DNA from: Candidatus Saccharimonadota bacterium
GTDB lineage: Bacteria; Patescibacteriota; Saccharimonadia; Saccharimonadales; Saccharimonadaceae
NCBI GenBank assembly: GCA_003545655.1
Contig: DODJ01000064.1
Span: 929 to 10,385 of the forward strand
Length of the DNA: 9,457 nt
Reading direction: 5' to 3'
How positions within the stretch are numbered: position 1 is the first letter of the stretch; each line of letters starts with the position of its first letter. Both the position numbers and the translations under genes were made by a program. The notes beneath the pieces are model-generated. The model saw nothing but the letters and a program-made list of their open reading frames with translations, was not told the origin of the DNA and made no database searches. Positions 7,238 through 9,457 of the stretch are shown here, in pieces.

Positions 7238-7651
7238 ATGCCAACAATCAATCAATTGGTGCGCAAGCCTCGTCAGACTGCTAAAAAGAAAAGTAAGTCT
7301 CCGGCGCTTGGTCGCATTCACAATGCCCTAAAAGTTCGTTACTACGACCAAAACGCACCCCTTAAGCGTGGTGTGTGTGTTAAAGTAACCACTAAAACAC
7401 CTAAAAAGCCTAACTCGGCACTTCGTAAGGTTGCTCGTGTGCGTCTTACGAATGGTCACGAAGTGTGGGCCTATATTGGTGGTGAAGGTCACAACCTCCA
7501 GGAACACGCCGTAGTGCTCGTTCGCGGTGGTCGTGTGCCCGACCTTCCAGGTGTTCGCTACCACATTGTTCGTGGTGCGCTCGACCTCCAAGGTGTTGCC
7601 AACCGTAAGAAAGGCCGTTCATTGTACGGTGCAAAGAAGGAAGGTAAGTAG
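7238..7651 (+). CDS. rpsL: Small ribosomal subunit protein S12 (uS12)
   Basis: This 137-aa protein sits at the decoding centre of the 30S subunit and helps control accuracy. Family motifs are NQLVRKPR (5-12), [21 protein letters not shown] (53-73), [10 protein letters not shown] (81-90), [22 protein letters not shown] (95-116) and the C-terminal SLYGAKK. Relative to E. coli S12 there is a 13-residue expansion in the N-terminal arm (about 22-44), as in many Gram-positive-type S12 proteins. K56 (E. coli K43) is conserved. P101 stands at E. coli K88, where substitutions give streptomycin resistance or dependence. D102, the equivalent of the Asp that RimO modifies in E. coli, is kept. The ATG at 7238 is preceded by a modest AGAGGA (7221-7226) at 11 nt. 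The gene ends in TAG, which shows TAG is a normal stop here, and rpsG follows after 2 nt. Confidence 0.98.
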   Translation: MPTINQLVRKPRQTAKKKSKSPALGRIHNALKVRYYDQNAPLKRGVCVKVTTKTPKKPNSALRKVARVRLTNGHEVWAYIGGEGHNLQEHAVVLVRGGRVPDLPGVRYHIVRGALDLQGVANRKKGRSLYGAKKEGK

Positions 7652-7653
7652 TC

Positions 7654-8133
7654 ATGCCACGTAAGAAAACCGTCAGCCTACAACGCCGTCTTTCACCAGA
7701 CCGCAAATACCAAAGCGTGAACGTACAGCGCCTTATTAACAAGTCAATGCTAAACGGCAAAAAGCTCGTTGCTGAACGCGCCGTATACCTTGCCCTTGAA
7801 AACGCTGCGAAAAAAGTAGAGAGCGAAAACCCCCTTGAGGTGTTTGAAAAAGCCCTTAAGAACGTTTCACCAAACTTCGAAGTTAAATCTCGTCGTGTTG
7901 GTGGTGCTAACTACCAAATTCCTTTCCCGGTAGCGGGCCACCGCCAATTGCACTACGCCTTCTCGTGGCTTGTACAAAGCGCACGTGCGCGCCAGGGTAT
8001 GCCGTACAGCCAGCGCCTTGCGCTTGAAATCGTTGATGCCTACAACGAAACTGGTGCTGCCTTCAAGAAGAAAGAAGACACCCACAAGATGGCTGAAGCA
8101 AACCGTGCGTTTGCCCACTTTGCGCGCGGGTAA
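7654..8133 (+). CDS. rpsG: Small ribosomal subunit protein S7 (uS7)
   Basis: This 159-aa protein nucleates assembly of the 30S head by binding the 3' domain of 16S rRNA and lies beside the exit site. Matching blocks are the MPRKK start, NKSMLNGKKLVAERAVY (29-45), the beta-hairpin block VKSRRVGGANYQIP (77-90) and the C-terminal KKKEDTHKMAEANRAFAHF. Length is normal for the family. The segment after the hairpin reads FPVAGHRQLHYAFSW, where most bacteria have a V-x-V-R-P-x-R-R-like stretch, so the rRNA-facing surface has diverged there. AAGGAAGG (7637-7644), inside the end of rpsL, serves as its ribosome binding site. With a 2-nt gap, translation is probably coupled to rpsL. The gene is followed by a terminator, not by fusA. 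Confidence 0.98.
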   Translation: MPRKKTVSLQRRLSPDRKYQSVNVQRLINKSMLNGKKLVAERAVYLALENAAKKVESENPLEVFEKALKNVSPNFEVKSRRVGGANYQIPFPVAGHRQLHYAFSWLVQSARARQGMPYSQRLALEIVDAYNETGAAFKKKEDTHKMAEANRAFAHFARG

Positions 8134-8150
8134 TCACCGTAACGCATATA

Positions 8151-8185
8151 AAATACCGCTCTATTAGGGGCGGTATTTGCTTTTT
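8151..8185 (+). terminator. Rho-independent terminator of rpsL-rpsG
   Basis: AAATACCGC (8151-8159) pairs perfectly with GCGGTATTT (8170-8178). The inner bases TCT and GGG can add three weaker pairs around an ATTA loop. TTTTT follows at 8181-8185 after GC. It starts 17 nt past the rpsG stop and closes the S12-S7 unit. Confidence 0.9.
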
Positions 8186-8208
8186 ATTGAAAAATAGTAT
8201 GGTTTATC

Positions 8209-8217
8209 TGGTATCAT
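8209..8217 (+). promoter_or_regulatory. Extended -10 promoter (TGG TATCAT) of the unknown gene pair
   Basis: TGG followed by TATCAT (8212-8217) is an extended -10 element. TTGAAA at 8187-8192 is a possible -35, at a long 19-nt spacing. The expected transcription start is at or next to the ATG at 8225. The element overlaps the alternative ATG at 8216, which argues that 8225 is the true start. Confidence 0.55.
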
Positions 8218-8224
8218 GGGTAAC

Positions 8225-9190
8225 ATGGAACTTGGCGAAAGGGGTGGTGAGTTTACGAAGCGCCCCGAGATTGACCAGTATGGTCCGATGGGTATTTTTC
8301 AGTATGCCGACGCCAAACTGCAATGGTATAAGCAGCGCCAACCTGAAAATGAGTGGCCAACGGCTGCGCTATACCTTGCTGAAGAGATGGATAAGTACGT
8401 ATACGAATTCTTCGGGCAAGATCGCCCTGATCTAATCGTCCAGGGTTCAGACGTCCTTGAGCCAGACCTCGTGCCTTTGCCGGATGGTTCACACCAGCTT
8501 ACTACAAAACCGCGCGTTGCGAATGAACACACGTCGCTTATTGGTGAGCACACTTTCAATGCAAAGCTGCAAGGGTTTCATGTTGGACAAGCAGGTGACC
8601 TGCGGGTATATGTTCAGCAAGCTAATCCAACAGTACTAAAAACACCAGCGGGCATACTCGCAGCGTTTACCTCTGTTGCCGTAGAAGGTTCGGATATTCA
8701 ATTGGCTGTACAAAAAGAATCTGACCTATACGAGCAAATAGGCCGTGATATTATTGAGCACGTTGCGGAATACGATCCCAAGGTGAAGCAACTTGTTCAA
8801 AGCCTTATACGAACGTTGTCGCAGCCAACCGAGCCGCTCTATAGACGGCTACAGCTCAGTTCGGGTATAATCGGCGACATAGCTGGGTCAAAAACAACAC
8901 AACAGTTTGTCGATACGATTATGGAGTTGGTTAGTTTGAAGTTACGGCTTGCTTCTGGGGTTACGCTTCTTGCGTCGTCGCACCGGGTAAAAATCCCCAG
9001 TGAGACAACACGGGGGTATATTATCGTAGAGGGGCGGCGCCAGTTTGAGCGAGTATCGGTCACCCCTGAGCTCATACGAAATGGGGCTAGCAACACACTG
9101 GGATTGACGTTTTATGACGAAAAAGACGTGATTACGGTACCGGTGCATGATATAGAATCACTTACGCGGGAGGTAAGAGACAGTGAATGA
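8225..9190 (+). CDS. Conserved-looking soluble protein of unknown function
   Basis: The product is 321 aa from the ATG at 8225. I do not recognise the family. It has no signal peptide or membrane helix, so it should be cytoplasmic. The N-terminal part (about 1-65) is rich in aromatic and charged residues, including YGPMGIFQYADAKLQWY. The middle (about 95-160) looks beta-rich and the part from about 160 to 245 looks helical. The C-terminal part (about 245-321) again alternates strands, with VKIPSETTRGYIIVEGRR. There are no cysteines and no obvious nucleotide-binding or catalytic motif. An upstream in-frame ATG at 8216 would add MGN, but it overlaps the likely -10 element. Neither ATG has a Shine-Dalgarno, so the mRNA is probably leaderless. 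The next gene starts 7 nt after its TGA stop, suggesting an operon and a shared role. TGA ending this gene also argues against a UGA-Gly code. Confidence 0.85.
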   Translation: MELGERGGEFTKRPEIDQYGPMGIFQYADAKLQWYKQRQPENEWPTAALYLAEEMDKYVYEFFGQDRPDLIVQGSDVLEPDLVPLPDGSHQLTTKPRVANEHTSLIGEHTFNAKLQGFHVGQAGDLRVYVQQANPTVLKTPAGILAAFTSVAVEGSDIQLAVQKESDLYEQIGRDIIEHVAEYDPKVKQLVQSLIRTLSQPTEPLYRRLQLSSGIIGDIAGSKTTQQFVDTIMELVSLKLRLASGVTLLASSHRVKIPSETTRGYIIVEGRRQFERVSVTPELIRNGASNTLGLTFYDEKDVITVPVHDIESLTREVRDSE

Positions 9191-9197
9191 ATTTTAG

Positions 9198-9457
9198 ATG
9201 GAGATGGCACTCCAGGACATGCTGCACACCGAAGAGCGTAAACTGCCTTCGGCATACACCTCTCTTGAACCCGAACGTTTTGAGGTGCTTACCGCGTTTC
9301 AAGACCATATTATTGCCGTTGATATGCCCGCTGAAGAACTTACGGTCGATGCACTTTTTGCCCCACCAAAAAGTACGGATACCTTTTATGACGATACAAT
9401 TGAAGCGTCACGCGAAGATCTTCTTACTGAATTTATACGAAAAGATATAGAATCACA
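9198..9457 (+). CDS. Unknown acidic protein, N-terminal part (3' truncated by window)
   Basis: An open frame runs from the ATG at 9198 to the window end (86 full codons) with no stop. An in-frame TAG lies just before it at 9195-9197, so the start is at 9198 (MEMALQDML) or at the ATG at 9204 (MALQDML). The visible part is acidic and probably helical: LPSAYTSLEPERFEVLTAF, then AEELTVDALFAPP, then EASREDLLTEFIRKDIES. No signal peptide, membrane helix or known motif is visible. No proper Shine-Dalgarno precedes it, and translation may be coupled to the gene ending at 9190. I assign no function. It is clearly not fusA, whose N-terminus would show a GTPase P-loop. Confidence 0.75.
   Translation, partial: MEMALQDMLHTEERKLPSAYTSLEPERFEVLTAFQDHIIAVDMPAEELTVDALFAPPKSTDTFYDDTIEASREDLLTEFIRKDIES

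Noticed and set aside
9187..9450. An 87-aa frame starting at 9187
   Set aside because: It is in a different frame from the protein starting at 9198, which is open to the window end and has normal composition. The 9187 frame has a Cys/Arg/His-rich, out-of-frame look.

Overview
The window looks like part of the chromosome of a Candidate Phyla Radiation bacterium, most likely a Saccharibacterium (TM7). The reasons are the type IV prepilin N-terminus joined to a LamG-like domain, the actinobacterial-type coiled-coil insert in RpoC, the many small leaderless-looking genes, and the break-up of the usual rpoBC-rpsLG-fusA-tuf cluster. This placement rests on protein recognition alone. The standard genetic code applies: TAA, TAG and TGA all end genes here. 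All genes are on the + strand.

Region by region: (1) 2-4907 holds the C-terminal third of rpoB and a complete rpoC. They are 1 nt apart, with a strong Shine-Dalgarno before rpoC, and end in a strong hairpin terminator at 4926-4956. (2) 4982-5995 encodes a three-helix membrane protein of unknown function, with a promoter placed so close that the mRNA is probably leaderless. (3) 6060-7043 is a type IV pilin-like protein with a C-terminal LamG (concanavalin A-like) domain. It has no ordinary start codon (ATC stands where ATG should be) and an in-frame TAG where LamG domains have a conserved Trp, so I call it a pseudogene. (4) 7053-8185 is a self-contained S12-S7 transcription unit. It has a near-consensus promoter, a leader of about 150 nt with three hairpins, then rpsL, rpsG and a terminator. 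(5) 8209 to the window end holds two genes of unknown function, probably an operon, the second cut by the window end. Where fusA often follows rpsG, it is absent.

The strongest oddities are in the core machinery. RpoC aligns without gaps to both canonical zinc-binding sites, yet all eight cysteine ligands are replaced. Its active-site motif reads NADYDGD instead of NADFDGD, and the segment before the bridge helix has lost the GMRG motif. Ribosomal protein S12 has Pro where E. coli has Lys88, a classic streptomycin-resistance position. Together the window shows transcription and translation genes of a reduced, divergent lineage, interspersed with lineage-specific surface and unknown genes.
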